A stretch of 24,032 nt of DNA from SZUA-1377 sp964622255 (GCA_964622255.1 CAZUPK010000086.1:1-24032); one strand, 5' to 3'. Counted from the first letter of the stretch, positions 1 to 8,287 are shown. Notes: a model not told the origin generated them from the sequence alone. Program-made: numbers and translations.

Positions 1-277
1 TATAGTTTTTAACAAAGTAAAACAAAAAAGCAAAAGGGAGCAAAAAGATGAGTCTGTTTTCAAAATCACTAAAAATCTTGTTGGGGGGGGTAATCCTAAC
101 TGCCACTTTAAATGCAAGAAATCTTTATATCATAGATAGTCCAAGCGAAGTAAAAAACTATGTTAGCAAAGCCACTAAGGGAGACTTTGCGGTTGTAAAA
201 ACGGATGGAGTTTTTGTAAGGTATATATTTGACGGAAAAAATTTTGTAGCTTTAGAGGATAGAGATCTTTTAAAAAG
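1..277 (+). repeat. Left copy of near-identical inverted repeat (leader and 5' end of fibrinogen-like gene)
   Basis: This segment reappears in inverted orientation at 23704-23981. It holds a short leader, the ribosome binding site GGGAG, the start codon and about 75 codons. I see one length difference (8 G at 83-90 against 9 C at 23891-23899) and one substitution (G at 179 is A in the other copy). Past position 277 the copies diverge gradually, and past about 445 they are unrelated. The repeat runs off the left edge of the window, so its true outer boundary is not visible. Confidence 0.95.
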
Positions 278-863
278 TGCTTCTTCCTCACTTCCGTTTA
301 AAGGATATTTAAAAAGTTGCAAAGAGATTTTAGATAAGGGGCAAAGCCACGGAGATGGAGTCTATACTATCGATCCGGATGGAAAAGGCGGAGTTAAACC
401 ATTTAAAGTTTATTGCGATATGACAACAGATGGTGGTGGGTGGACTTTGGTTGCAAGAATTCATAATGGTTATACAGGAGTTCATAGAACAAGAAGTGCT
501 GTAGGAATTTTATTATCTCCTAATCAAACTACAACTGCAAAATTTTCAGATGTTATTATAAATAAAATAAGAGGAAATTATAATTTATCAGTTATAAGAA
601 TTCAAACAGATAGTGGTAAAAAAGATTACTTTAAAGAAAACAAAGAATTTAATGCAGTTGGATATCAGGATTCTATAAATCAAGTATATAATACATATAA
701 AGATGCAATAAATGATACTGAACCTTGTAGAGGAGTTTATAGTAGTCAACAATATCATACAGGATTAGTTGGATGGGGATGTTATAATTATTTTTTATAT
801 GGAGACAATCCAGGCTTTAGAAATCATGATTATTATCAGGCTGGTTCTGTTTGGGTAAAATAG
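48..863 (+). CDS. Secreted fibrinogen-like YCD...GGGW domain protein, phase-variable, frame ON
   Basis: A 271-residue protein. It begins with a signal peptide (hydrophobic stretch LLGGVILTATLNA about residues 11-23), so it is probably exported to the periplasm or surface. After a linker region comes a fibrinogen C-terminal-like start: SCKEILDKG, GDGVYTIDPDG and VYCDMTTDGGGWTL (about residues 91-137). This is the signature NCBI calls fibrinogen-like YCDxxxxGGGW. The rest is Cys-poor, aromatic-rich and ends in VWVK. The start ATG follows GGGAG by 8 nt. A run of 8 G lies in codons 12-15 and the frame is open. Codons after about position 450 are even more AT-rich than the shared front half, suggesting a mosaic gene. 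Ligand and role are unknown; adhesion or recognition is only a family-based guess. Confidence 0.85.
   Translation: MSLFSKSLKILLGGVILTATLNARNLYIIDSPSEVKNYVSKATKGDFAVVKTDGVFVRYIFDGKNFVALEDRDLLKSASSSLPFKGYLKSCKEILDKGQSHGDGVYTIDPDGKGGVKPFKVYCDMTTDGGGWTLVARIHNGYTGVHRTRSAVGILLSPNQTTTAKFSDVIINKIRGNYNLSVIRIQTDSGKKDYFKENKEFNAVGYQDSINQVYNTYKDAINDTEPCRGVYSSQQYHTGLVGWGCYNYFLYGDNPGFRNHDYYQAGSVWVK
83..90 (+). repeat. Poly-G tract (8 G) in signal-peptide codons, candidate phase-variation switch
   Basis: Eight consecutive G in an otherwise AT-rich gene. The inverted copy of this gene has nine at the same site, and there the frame is broken. Poly-G slippage is the usual phase-variation mechanism in Campylobacter and Helicobacter. 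Only a length of 8 (or 8 plus or minus 3) keeps the downstream frame. Confidence 0.85.
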
Positions 864-877
864 ATAAAGAGGGGATT

Positions 878-1042
878 TTATATACTCGACAAACTCTTTA
901 TCCCCTCTTGGATAATTTCATTTACATCTTTATTATCAGCTTTTACATTTATAAAGATAGCTTTTGGATTTAGTCTTCGTTTTAAAAAGTTGATAACTTT
1001 TGCTGATTTTTCATAGAGTTTTACACTTTTTAGTTTATCATC
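878..1042 (-). pseudogene. C-terminal remnant of an unrecognised gene
   Basis: On the minus strand a 54-codon open stretch ends at TAA (878-880). It has no start codon and is closed upstream by TGA. The translation looks like real protein (LYEKSAKVINFLKRR, then NPKAIFINVKADNKDVNEII) but I cannot assign a family. It lies in the gene-poor patch after the fibrinogen-like gene, beside an insertion-sequence relic, so it is most likely the surviving tail of a deleted gene. Confidence 0.4.
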
Positions 1043-1119
1043 TCATAATGTCCCCAACAAAAAATAACAAACTAAATAATTTTTATATTTCTAAATGGTG
1101 CAATAAAATAAAAAAATAG

Positions 1120-1245
1120 AAAAGAAGATATAAGGAAAGATTACATTTAGCATTAGAAGATTATTTAACACCTGATGAGGCTTATTATGGGTGTGCTAAT
1201 AACATATGCTATGATGCTAAAAGCATGTTACTTTGGGTAACATAA
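1120..1245 (+). pseudogene. IS3-like transposase C-terminal remnant
   Basis: A 41-codon open stretch, preceded in frame by TAG (1117-1119) and ended by TAA. It reads KRRYKERLHLALEDYLTPDEAYYG and continues about 17 residues. The pattern of R..ER.H.AL..LTPDE.YY is typical of the C-terminal end of IS3-group integrase-core transposases. Nothing else of the element is recognisable, so it is a decayed insertion sequence. From 1246 to 1301 I see no further feature. Together with 878-1042 this accounts for the gene-poor stretch 864-1301. Confidence 0.55.
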
Positions 1246-1301
1246 GAGGCGGAATAAAAAGAGATTTTAATCTGATCTTGACAAAGGTGGAGATAATATT
1301 A

Positions 1302-1517
1302 TTAAAGCACAACTTGTTTAATAAGTTGTTCAAGCATAAGTTTTAAGTTTATTTTTTCCTCTTTTGTCATCTCTTGTTCAAAAATAACTTGATTTACTTC
1401 GCGGTTTTCTATGAAGTGTTTCATTTCAGAAAGAGGAAACTCTATATTTTTTCCACTATTTTCTATCTCTATCATCATCTCTTTAAATTTTTGACTTCGT
1501 TTAAATCTTACTTTCAA
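1302..1517 (-). CDS. Small hypothetical protein (71 aa)
   Basis: I do not recognise this protein. It is short, charged and apparently helical, with no membrane segment or Cys. It starts with TTG, with GGAGG 10 nt upstream, and sits 35 bp downstream of the M3 peptidase stop on the same strand, so it may be the last gene of that operon. The acidic/basic composition and final leucine/glutamine-rich helix (KLMLEQLIKQVVL) would fit a small regulatory or structural protein, but no function can be stated. The TTG start makes the gene less certain than its neighbours. Confidence 0.5.
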   Translation of the reverse strand: MKVRFKRSQKFKEMMIEIENSGKNIEFPLSEMKHFIENREVNQVIFEQEMTKEEKINLKLMLEQLIKQVVL

Positions 1518-1552
1518 AACTATTTCGCCTCCATTTTGATAAAACTGGAGAT

Positions 1553-3457
1553 TTATACTATCTCACAAAGCCTTAAAAGAGAGTTGGTATCTGGTTCTTT
1601 TTTTAAGAAGGCTTCAAAACTTTTTTTAATACTTCTACTACCTCCAACTTCCAAAACCTCTTTTTTATATTTATTTGCTAATCTTTTGTTAAAGATACCA
1701 TTATCAACAAAAGCAAAGAAAGCATCAGCACTTAAAACTTCTGCCCATTTATAACTATAATATCCAGCACTATAACCACCGGCAAAGATATGCGAAAATG
1801 AGTTTTGAAACTTGTTATAATTTGGCGGTATCACAACTGCCAACTCTTTTCTTATATTATCAAGTATCTCTTGAACCTTTCTTGCATCATATTTTTTAAG
1901 ATGTATCTTCATATCAAAGATGCTAAATTCTAACTGCCTTACCACCATCATAGCACTATGATAATTTTTAGCATCTTTTAGCTTCTGTATAAGATGAGTT
2001 GGTAAAACCTCTTTAGTTTCATAATGTTTTGCAAATCTTTGTAAAACTTTTGGTTCGTATGCAAAGTTTTCTAAAAATTGACTTGGAAACTCAACTCCAT
2101 CCCACTCAACTCCACCGATACCGTTTACATTTATCTCACTCACTTTTGAAAAAAGGTGATGAATAGCATGTCCCATCTCGTGAAAAAGAGTTTCTACATC
2201 GCTTGGTCTTAAAAGTGAAGGGGTATTTTTGGAAGAGGGAGAGAAGTTAGCTACTATAAAAGCGGATTGTGGGTGTTGTTCCCAATCATCCATCCAAGCT
2301 CCACCTCTTTTTCCTTCTCTAGTTTCCAAATCGCAGTAAATCCTACCAAAAATCCTTCCATTTTCTTTTAAATCATAAACTTCTACACTCTTATGCCAAA
2401 CTTTTGCATCTGTTTTTTCAAACTCTATACCAAAAAGCTCCTCCAAAAAGTTAAACATCCCTTTTACAGTTGCCTCTTTTTCAAAATAAGGCATATAAAC
2501 TTCATCATCTATATCATACTTTTTCTTTTTCAATTTTTCACTATAGTATGCTATATCCCAAGGCTCTAAACTTTTACTTGCAAACTCTTCTAACTCCTTT
2601 AACTCCTCTTTTGCTTTTGGAAGTGACGGCTTTGCTAAAGAGTATAAAAACTCTAAAACTTCATCTGGTGAACTTGCCATCTTTTTACTCAAACTAACTT
2701 CTGCAAAGTTTGAGAAGCCAAGAAGTTTTGCTTCCTCATCTCTTAAAGAAAGGATTTTTGTTATAAGCTCTTCGTTTTGAGGTGCTCTGGTTGAGTATGC
2801 TTTATAAAGCTCTTCTCTTTTTTTTCTATTTGTTGAGTAAGTCATAAAAGCTATATATGAGGGCTGTTTTAGAGTTATGATATATTTATCGCCTTTTTTT
2901 GCATTTTCAATATCACTTTTTGGAAACTCTTTTATATCTTTAAAATCCACCTCCATTTCAAAACTATCTGTTGCCTTTAAAAGGTTTTGAGCAAACTTAG
3001 TTTGTAGTTGGCTTAACTCTAAGTTTATTTGTGTAAGTCTCTGCTTTTTTTCTTTAGAAAGTCCAACTCCGCTTAGTTCAAAATCCTTTATATCAAGTTC
3101 TAAAACTCTTTTTTGCTCCTCATTTAAGTCATCTTCTTTTGCTATCATCTTTGTTATCTTATAAAGCTCTTCATCTTGAGATAATAAAGTGTGAAACTCT
3201 GTTAGGATAGGAAGTAGGTGGTTATAAACCTCCTCAGTTTTTTTAGAGTTACAAACATAGTTTAAGTGTGAGATAGGTGTAAAATCAAGTTCTATCTCAT
3301 AAAGAAGTTTTTGCAAAGGTTTTGAAAAGTTTTCATAACTTTTAATCTTTTGCTTTTTTAACTTTTGTATTTTTTGCTTTGTATCCTCTAGCTTTTTTTT
3401 AAGCTCCTCTTTTTTTATATCGATATTTTTTTCATTTATATCAAACTCTCTAAACAT
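1553..3457 (-). CDS. M3-family oligopeptidase (oligopeptidase A / PrlC-like zinc metallopeptidase)
   Basis: A 634-residue cytosolic-type metallopeptidase without signal peptide. It has the zinc motif HEMGH at residues 426-430 and the third zinc ligand E456 in GVEWDGVEFPSQFLEN. That spacing and the PSQ.LEN context match the M3A group (oligopeptidase A, thimet-type) rather than PepF. The family cleaves short peptides in the cytoplasm, including cleaved signal peptides. The length is slightly below the roughly 680 residues of E. coli PrlC. The first 40 residues are Lys-rich and probably coiled coil. The gene starts directly after the dgkA stop (TAG then ATG), so the two are translationally coupled. 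A small unknown ORF follows. Confidence 0.9.
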   Translation of the reverse strand: MFREFDINEKNIDIKKEELKKKLEDTKQKIQKLKKQKIKSYENFSKPLQKLLYEIELDFTPISHLNYVCNSKKTEEVYNHLLPILTEFHTLLSQDEELYKITKMIAKEDDLNEEQKRVLELDIKDFELSGVGLSKEKKQRLTQINLELSQLQTKFAQNLLKATDSFEMEVDFKDIKEFPKSDIENAKKGDKYIITLKQPSYIAFMTYSTNRKKREELYKAYSTRAPQNEELITKILSLRDEEAKLLGFSNFAEVSLSKKMASSPDEVLEFLYSLAKPSLPKAKEELKELEEFASKSLEPWDIAYYSEKLKKKKYDIDDEVYMPYFEKEATVKGMFNFLEELFGIEFEKTDAKVWHKSVEVYDLKENGRIFGRIYCDLETREGKRGGAWMDDWEQHPQSAFIVANFSPSSKNTPSLLRPSDVETLFHEMGHAIHHLFSKVSEINVNGIGGVEWDGVEFPSQFLENFAYEPKVLQRFAKHYETKEVLPTHLIQKLKDAKNYHSAMMVVRQLEFSIFDMKIHLKKYDARKVQEILDNIRKELAVVIPPNYNKFQNSFSHIFAGGYSAGYYSYKWAEVLSADAFFAFVDNGIFNKRLANKYKKEVLEVGGSRSIKKSFEAFLKKEPDTNSLLRLCEIV

Positions 3458-3826
3458 CTACTTTACTCCTAAGTTTAAAAGTATCACTATCCAACAAGTT
3501 ATATGCAAAACAACACTAAATAAAACAGCAGTTGCTCCTATATCTTTTGCATTTTTTGCTAAGGGATGAAACTCTTTAGTTACTAAATCAACAATATTTT
3601 CAACTGCACTATTTAAAAGTTCAACAATACAAACTAAAAAAGCAGTTATAACTAATATAAGTTTATTTGTAACAGTTGCATTTATCATAAAAATAGCTAA
3701 AAATATAGGTATTGCTAAAAACAGTTCTATTTTAAATGAGGTTTCTGTTTTAAAAGCATGTTTTAGTCCATCTATAGCATAGGAAGCATTTTTAAAAATC
3801 GTATATTTTGGTTTATTGTTTAACAT
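3458..3826 (-). CDS. dgkA: Diacylglycerol kinase
   Basis: A 122-residue integral membrane protein of the small prokaryotic diacylglycerol kinase family, which phosphorylates diacylglycerol to phosphatidic acid at the inner membrane. Three hydrophobic helices are visible (about residues 33-50, 54-72 and 98-119). The family signature is present as E-LLNSAVENIVDL (the E..N(T/S)A.E..VD motif), followed by H..AK.AKD.GA.AV, which supplies metal- and ATP-binding residues. Length is as expected. The start ATG has AGGA 6 nt upstream. The gene is first in a small operon with the M3 peptidase. A sigma70-like promoter lies 74 bp upstream. Confidence 0.92.
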   Translation of the reverse strand: MLNNKPKYTIFKNASYAIDGLKHAFKTETSFKIELFLAIPIFLAIFMINATVTNKLILVITAFLVCIVELLNSAVENIVDLVTKEFHPLAKNAKDIGATAVLFSVVLHITCWIVILLNLGVK

Positions 3827-3899
3827 CCCTTATCCTAGTAATCTTACTTATCATATCTGACAGGCATAACCCTTGACAGTTCTTGCTGTAGATGAGAAT

Positions 3900-3929
3900 A
3901 TTATAACACATAACAAATACAAAAAACAA
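3900..3929 (-). promoter_or_regulatory. Sigma70-like promoter of the dgkA operon
   Basis: On the minus strand, TATAAT (3900-3905) is preceded after an 18 bp spacer by TTGTTT (3924-3929) in a T-rich run, as is common in Campylobacterota promoters. The -35 region coincides with the T-tract of the terminator of the upstream operon. The leader to the dgkA start contains ACAG-N6-CTGT, a possible small hairpin or operator. Confidence 0.6.
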
Positions 3930-3969
3930 GCATTCGTCCCAACGGCTAAAGACCATTGGAATGAATGCT
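3921..3969 (-). terminator. Rho-independent terminator of the zinc-ribbon/SPFH/TelA operon
   Basis: Arms AGCATTC (3929-3935) and GAATGCT (3963-3969) pair perfectly. An inner CCAA/TTGG pair extends the stem after a short internal mismatch. On the minus strand the hairpin is followed by TTGTTTTTTGT. The 3' arm overlaps the TAG stop of the zinc-ribbon gene (3968-3970). Confidence 0.75.
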
Positions 3970-5080
3970 ATCTAGTTTTTAAAAAGTCGTCATAAAAAAA
4001 TAGTGCTATAAATATCAATAAAAATATAAATACAATAAAAAATATTTTTACATAACTATATGGCCTATCCCCCGATACTTTTCCACTCCTAGCATTTATA
4101 ACTATCTCATACTTTTTACCGCTATATTTAAACTCACTCTTATACATAGGAAGTAAAATATATTTAAATGTTACATTATTATAGTGAGTTTTCAAACTAT
4201 CTATTCTTTGTCTATCTCCACCTATATCTCTTTTAACATCTTCTCTTATGATAACTTCCATCTTTTTACCAGCTTCTTTAAAGCCATAATCAAGAGCAAC
4301 TTGATAAGTTTCACTCTCATAGCCACTTAAAAACTCATCCTCATAAGCAACTAAGTTTTCTAAATCCCAAGGAGCCAACTCATCAATTAAGATACGAGAG
4401 ACACTCTTACTAGCTCCTATCAAAATATCATCAAAAAAACGATGAACTACTCCAGCAGCAAAACTCCAATCTATCCTTTGCTCTCTTACAGTTTTAAGTT
4501 CTCTAACCCCATTTACTATTACTTCCTTTTGAACATCTACATAGTAAATATCTCCTCTTTGTCCTGTATAGTAAGTTGTAGTATTTGCATCATAAGTCCA
4601 AAAAGGTAGGTATATAGCTTCAAACTTCTCACTATCAAAACACTTTTTTAAATCATTTGGAGCAAACCAGAGCGAGCCTATCCATTTCCTAAAGTTCTTT
4701 TTTGCTATCTTTCGACTTATTTTAAAAGGAAGTATTGATTCTGGATGCAAATCATAAAATGCATCAATATTTGTCAAAACCGGTGTTCGACAGTATGGAC
4801 AAGTTGTGGTCCTCTGATATGATTTTATTTTAAACTCTCCGGCACATTTAGGACACTTTGCAGTAAAATCTTCAAGAGGCTTTAGACTTTTATTTTTTTC
4901 TATTGTTTCTATAGCCTCTTTAAAGTTATGCTCAACAATTACTTTATCTTCAACCGTTATTTTATTTACAAAACCACAATATTCACACCTCAAAGCACCA
5001 ACATCCAAGTTAAAAACTAAACTTGCTCCACACTGTTTACAACTAAATGTAAACTCTTGCAGATTTTTTTTCTCTTCCAT
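3968..5080 (-). CDS. Zinc-ribbon membrane protein (YdjG-like, TFIIB-type zinc ribbons)
   Basis: A 370-residue protein with two pairs of zinc-binding CxxC motifs near the N-terminus: CKQC with CEYC (about residues 14-35), and CPKC with CPYC (about 72-98). A long soluble region follows, and the C-terminus carries one hydrophobic helix (about 345-364) that should anchor it to the inner membrane. I chose ATG 5080 rather than GTG 5086 because the Shine-Dalgarno GGGAGGG is 6-7 nt from it. Similar zinc-ribbon proteins sit beside SPFH proteins in the Bacillus ydjFGHI cluster; here too it directly follows the SPFH gene. It is the last gene of the operon, ending in a terminator. The molecular role is unknown. 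Confidence 0.75.
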   Translation of the reverse strand: MEEKKNLQEFTFSCKQCGASLVFNLDVGALRCEYCGFVNKITVEDKVIVEHNFKEAIETIEKNKSLKPLEDFTAKCPKCAGEFKIKSYQRTTTCPYCRTPVLTNIDAFYDLHPESILPFKISRKIAKKNFRKWIGSLWFAPNDLKKCFDSEKFEAIYLPFWTYDANTTTYYTGQRGDIYYVDVQKEVIVNGVRELKTVREQRIDWSFAAGVVHRFFDDILIGASKSVSRILIDELAPWDLENLVAYEDEFLSGYESETYQVALDYGFKEAGKKMEVIIREDVKRDIGGDRQRIDSLKTHYNNVTFKYILLPMYKSEFKYSGKKYEIVINARSGKVSGDRPYSYVKIFFIVFIFLLIFIALFFYDDFLKTR

Positions 5081-5096
5081 CTTCACCCTCCCCCAC

Positions 5097-6179
5097 CTAC
5101 ACTAAAGGTGGTGGTGTTATGAGATTTAAAAGCTCTTTTAGCTCGTCTATCTTATCTGCCTCCTTCCACATATCAAGACCACTATACCAAATCTTCGTCC
5201 CTCTTTTTATCTCACCTTTTTTTACCATATCCTTTATCTCATCTATAGAGTAAGGACCGTCAGGGTTTTTCTCCTTTGCTATATAATAAAGTGTTTCAAG
5301 AGGTTCGGGAATATATTCTTTTTTAGGAGTTGGACTATCATTTTCAAAACTTTTTGCTAACTTACTAGCCATAGCAAAACCGGCCCCCATACCAATCATA
5401 CTCGATGCATCTGATGAATTTTCTAAGGCATTTGCACTTTTGTATTTTAAATATTGCTCTAAGTTGCCTATCGCACCCATACTACTTCTTTCATCTATAA
5501 CCTTTTCAACAGCCTCTGGAACAGAGATATTTTCTATCCTAAATCCCAAAAGCTCAAATCCTATCTCTTCAAAATCCTCTCTTAGATTTTCCAAGATATA
5601 CTCACTTAACTGCTCATAATTTCCTGCTAAATCAATAACTGGTATGTTTGATTCACCAACTATAGAGGTAAATTTTGTTATTACTAAATTTCTAAGTCCG
5701 CCACTGACATCTTCAATCGTAAAATCAGGATTTGTTCCAACCAACTCTTTTATAACTTTTTGTGGATCATCTATCCTTATCTCATAAGTTCCAAAAGCTC
5801 TAAGCCTAACGATACCAAACTCTTTATCTCTTAGGATTATAGGATTTTTTGTTCCCCATTTTAAGTCTATAAATCTTCTTAGATTACAAAAGTAAACTTC
5901 TGCTTTAAATGGCGAATTAAACCCGTGATCCCAGTGTTGTAAGGTAGAAAGGATAGGAAGATTTTTAGTCTCAAGTTCATATATACCCGGACCCAAAACA
6001 TCTGCTATCTCTCCCTCATTTACAAAAACTGCCGATTGAGCTTGTCTTACTATAAGTTTTGCACCATATTTTATCTCATTTTGATATCGTTTAAAACGAT
6101 AAACTAAAGTATTATTACTTTCATCAAGCCACTCAATAACATCTATAAATTCACCAAATATTGCATCCCAAAGTCCCAT
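5097..6179 (-). CDS. SPFH/Band-7 'virion core'-type protein with C-terminal GYF_2 domain
   Basis: A 360-residue protein. The N-terminal two thirds resembles YdjI-type SPFH proteins (MGLWDAIFGEFIDVIEW start, Q.AVFVNEG, GPGIYEL, and a VRLRAFGTYEIRI core). After a low-complexity linker there is a GYF_2 domain (about residues 293-350: YYIAKEKNPDGPYSIDEI ... GTKIWYSGLDMWKEA), which in other proteins mediates protein-protein contacts. It lies between the TelA-like and zinc-ribbon genes with gaps of 1 and 16 bp. The SPFH part may form membrane-associated oligomers and the GYF_2 part may recruit a partner. That is inference from families, not visible here. Confidence 0.8.
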   Translation of the reverse strand: MGLWDAIFGEFIDVIEWLDESNNTLVYRFKRYQNEIKYGAKLIVRQAQSAVFVNEGEIADVLGPGIYELETKNLPILSTLQHWDHGFNSPFKAEVYFCNLRRFIDLKWGTKNPIILRDKEFGIVRLRAFGTYEIRIDDPQKVIKELVGTNPDFTIEDVSGGLRNLVITKFTSIVGESNIPVIDLAGNYEQLSEYILENLREDFEEIGFELLGFRIENISVPEAVEKVIDERSSMGAIGNLEQYLKYKSANALENSSDASSMIGMGAGFAMASKLAKSFENDSPTPKKEYIPEPLETLYYIAKEKNPDGPYSIDEIKDMVKKGEIKRGTKIWYSGLDMWKEADKIDELKELLNLITPPPLV

Positions 6180-6180
6180 A

Positions 6181-7449
6181 TTATGCCTTTATCTTTCTTC
6201 TTTCAGCAGCTACTAAAGCCTCTTGAAGTTGTTTTTCTATCTCTTGTAACTCCTCTTCCACTTTTATTCTAGTTTTTTTAGCTTTGTATGTAATATCCAA
6301 AGATTCATTTATACTCTCTATAAGAGTTTGATTTGCTTTTTTAATACTCTCTACATCAAATATACCTCTGTTTGCTTGTTCTGTTATCTCTTTTGTTGCC
6401 TCTTTTAGTTTTTTAGCATTTTCTTCTAAAAGTTCATTTGTAAAATCATTAGCTGCTTTTATACTTTCACTAGCTTTTTTACTTCTAAATATAGTAACAG
6501 CTTGTGCTAATTGATTTTTCCAAAGTGGTAGAGTGTTTACTAAAGTTGAGTTTATCTTTTCAACTAAAGTTTTATTATTGTCTTGTATAAGTCTTATGCT
6601 AGGAAGTGATTGTAAAGCTACAATACGAGAGAGTTTTAGATCGTGTATTCTAGCTTCAAGTGCAGTTACCAAAGCTCTTTTATCTCTAACACCAAGTTTT
6701 TTCTCTAGCTTTGCACTTCCTTTTGCCTCTTTTTCAAGCTCTTTTAACTCTTTATTTAACTCTTTGAGTTTATAAACTCCAGCAGCGATATATTGATCTA
6801 AATCTTTTATAAACTCAAAGTTTGCCTTATAAAGCCTCCCAAGTGCAGTGATATCTGTTAAAAGTTTTGATTTTTTCTCTTCCAAATCATCAACTATCTT
6901 ATCTATCTGAACTCTTACTTCATCATACTTTGATAAAAATCTCTGAACTGGTGATGCAAAACCAAAAAGCTTGGAGAAAAATCCCTGTCTTTTTGTAGGA
7001 TCCAACTCATTTATATCAAAACCTTTTAAAGTAGTAACTAGTTTAGTTAGATTTTCTCCTGCATAGCCTATATCTTTACTTTTTACACCTTGAAGCATAC
7101 TCTCACTAACACGATTTATAGCCTCTTGAGCTCTTGCTCCAAAAAATATTATAGAGTGTCTATCTTTTATCTCTTCAGCTAAAATCTCAACTTTTGCCTG
7201 TCTAGCATCATCTAAATCTTGATGAAGTTCTATTCCCTCTTTTTTTATCTCCTTCTCCAAAGAAGTTAGTTTATCTTTAGTCCCCTCGTTTCCAATTTCT
7301 TCCCCATTACTTTCTTGCTTCTTGTTTTCTTCTTTCTCTTTCACAGTTTGAACAACTTTTTCTTTTTCAATCATACTCTCTTTGGATGGCTCTATATCTA
7401 CAACTTCGACTACACCATCAACCTCTTCTTTCCACTCCCTATTTGTCAT
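6181..7449 (-). CDS. telA: Toxic anion resistance protein, TelA family
   Basis: A 422-residue, highly charged, mostly helical protein with long predicted coiled coils. It resembles the TelA family in layout: a flexible acidic N-terminus (about 1-80), then DARQAKVEILAEEIKDRHSIIFFGARAQEAINRVSE, a GFASPVQRFLSKY region and a long helical tail. TelA was named for tellurite resistance, but its biochemical role is unresolved; family members are associated with envelope or chemical stress. The Shine-Dalgarno GGAG lies within the end of the XpaC-like gene, 2 bp upstream, implying coupled translation. XpaC and TelA pairs are a recurrent association. Confidence 0.8.
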   Translation of the reverse strand: MTNREWKEEVDGVVEVVDIEPSKESMIEKEKVVQTVKEKEENKKQESNGEEIGNEGTKDKLTSLEKEIKKEGIELHQDLDDARQAKVEILAEEIKDRHSIIFFGARAQEAINRVSESMLQGVKSKDIGYAGENLTKLVTTLKGFDINELDPTKRQGFFSKLFGFASPVQRFLSKYDEVRVQIDKIVDDLEEKKSKLLTDITALGRLYKANFEFIKDLDQYIAAGVYKLKELNKELKELEKEAKGSAKLEKKLGVRDKRALVTALEARIHDLKLSRIVALQSLPSIRLIQDNNKTLVEKINSTLVNTLPLWKNQLAQAVTIFRSKKASESIKAANDFTNELLEENAKKLKEATKEITEQANRGIFDVESIKKANQTLIESINESLDITYKAKKTRIKVEEELQEIEKQLQEALVAAERRKIKA

Positions 7450-7451
7450 AT

Positions 7452-8285
7452 TTATACTCCTTCATTTTTTAACTGTTTTGTTAGTGCTTCTATCTGAATG
7501 TCCAATCCCACTAAGTCCTTTTTCTTTAGCATATTTTTTTGTTTTATGATTGTATCTTTTAGCTCTTTTAGTAACCATACAAACCTTTTTTCAATATCTT
7601 TATCTATCTCATTCTCACTATATTTTGAAAACTCACTACTTATTTCAACTATTCGTGACAAATATACTTTAAAAAATTTCCTAACCTTAGAGAGTATTTT
7701 AGGATCATCCTCTATTTTTTTAACAAGTTCTTCAACCTCGTCTATTATTATATTAAAACTCTCTTTTATTTCTTTACTATAAAATTTGCTATTTATCTTT
7801 TCAAGCTCATTTAATCTCTTTTTAACCTCATCTATAACTTCTATGGCATCTTGAATAACTTTCGATAATGTGGTATCAACCTTATCAACACTTGGATCTA
7901 ACCCATAATAGAAAATAAATCCAATAGCTGAAGATAGTGCTAATACTACAGATGTAATCAAAGAGTTTTCCACACAAAATAGTGAAGAAAAAAATGTTGC
8001 ACCGCCTATTATCATAGAAGCCAACATTTTATATCTTCTCTTCGGAGCTAAAGATAACTTCGAAGAGTTATACTTTTTTTCTTCTTCAAAACCTTTTTTA
8101 GCAATTTTTATGCCAAAAAAGTAGATAACATAAGCTATTAAATTAAGAGTAAATTTTTTTACATCTCCAGTTGCCAAAGAAAAAAAGGTCGCCACTAAAA
8201 GTGGAAATATTAAAAAATAAAGCATCATCCCTTTTAAAGTTACATTTATAGTAGGTATCTGTCCATCATATTTTCTTGCCACCAT
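7452..8285 (-). CDS. XpaC-like membrane protein (5-bromo-4-chloroindolyl phosphate hydrolysis family)
   Basis: A 277-residue protein. Four hydrophobic helices occupy the first ~130 residues (about 20-39, 45-62, 88-104 and 107-125), followed by a long charged helical region ending in a coiled coil. The layout and the XpaC-TelA neighbourhood fit the XpaC family, which is named after an indirect phenotype; true enzymatic activity is doubtful. I prefer ATG 8285 over GTG 8288. The GTG would share a base with the stop of the preceding 37-codon gene. Probably a membrane platform for the TelA-like protein encoded next. Confidence 0.7.
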   Translation of the reverse strand: MVARKYDGQIPTINVTLKGMMLYFLIFPLLVATFFSLATGDVKKFTLNLIAYVIYFFGIKIAKKGFEEEKKYNSSKLSLAPKRRYKMLASMIIGGATFFSSLFCVENSLITSVVLALSSAIGFIFYYGLDPSVDKVDTTLSKVIQDAIEVIDEVKKRLNELEKINSKFYSKEIKESFNIIIDEVEELVKKIEDDPKILSKVRKFFKVYLSRIVEISSEFSKYSENEIDKDIEKRFVWLLKELKDTIIKQKNMLKKKDLVGLDIQIEALTKQLKNEGV

Positions 8286-8287
8286 CA

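Noticed and set aside
867..909. Hairpin AAGAGGGGAT / ATCCCCTCTT after the left fibrinogen-like gene as terminator
   Set aside because: The arms pair but the loop is 23 bases and no T-tract follows; it overlaps the protein-like minus-strand fragment. Not called.
1374..1754. Plus-strand ORFs opposite the peptidase, adhesin and envelope operon genes
   Set aside because: They lie inside well-supported genes on the other strand and show the Leu/Ser/Phe-rich composition typical of shadow frames.
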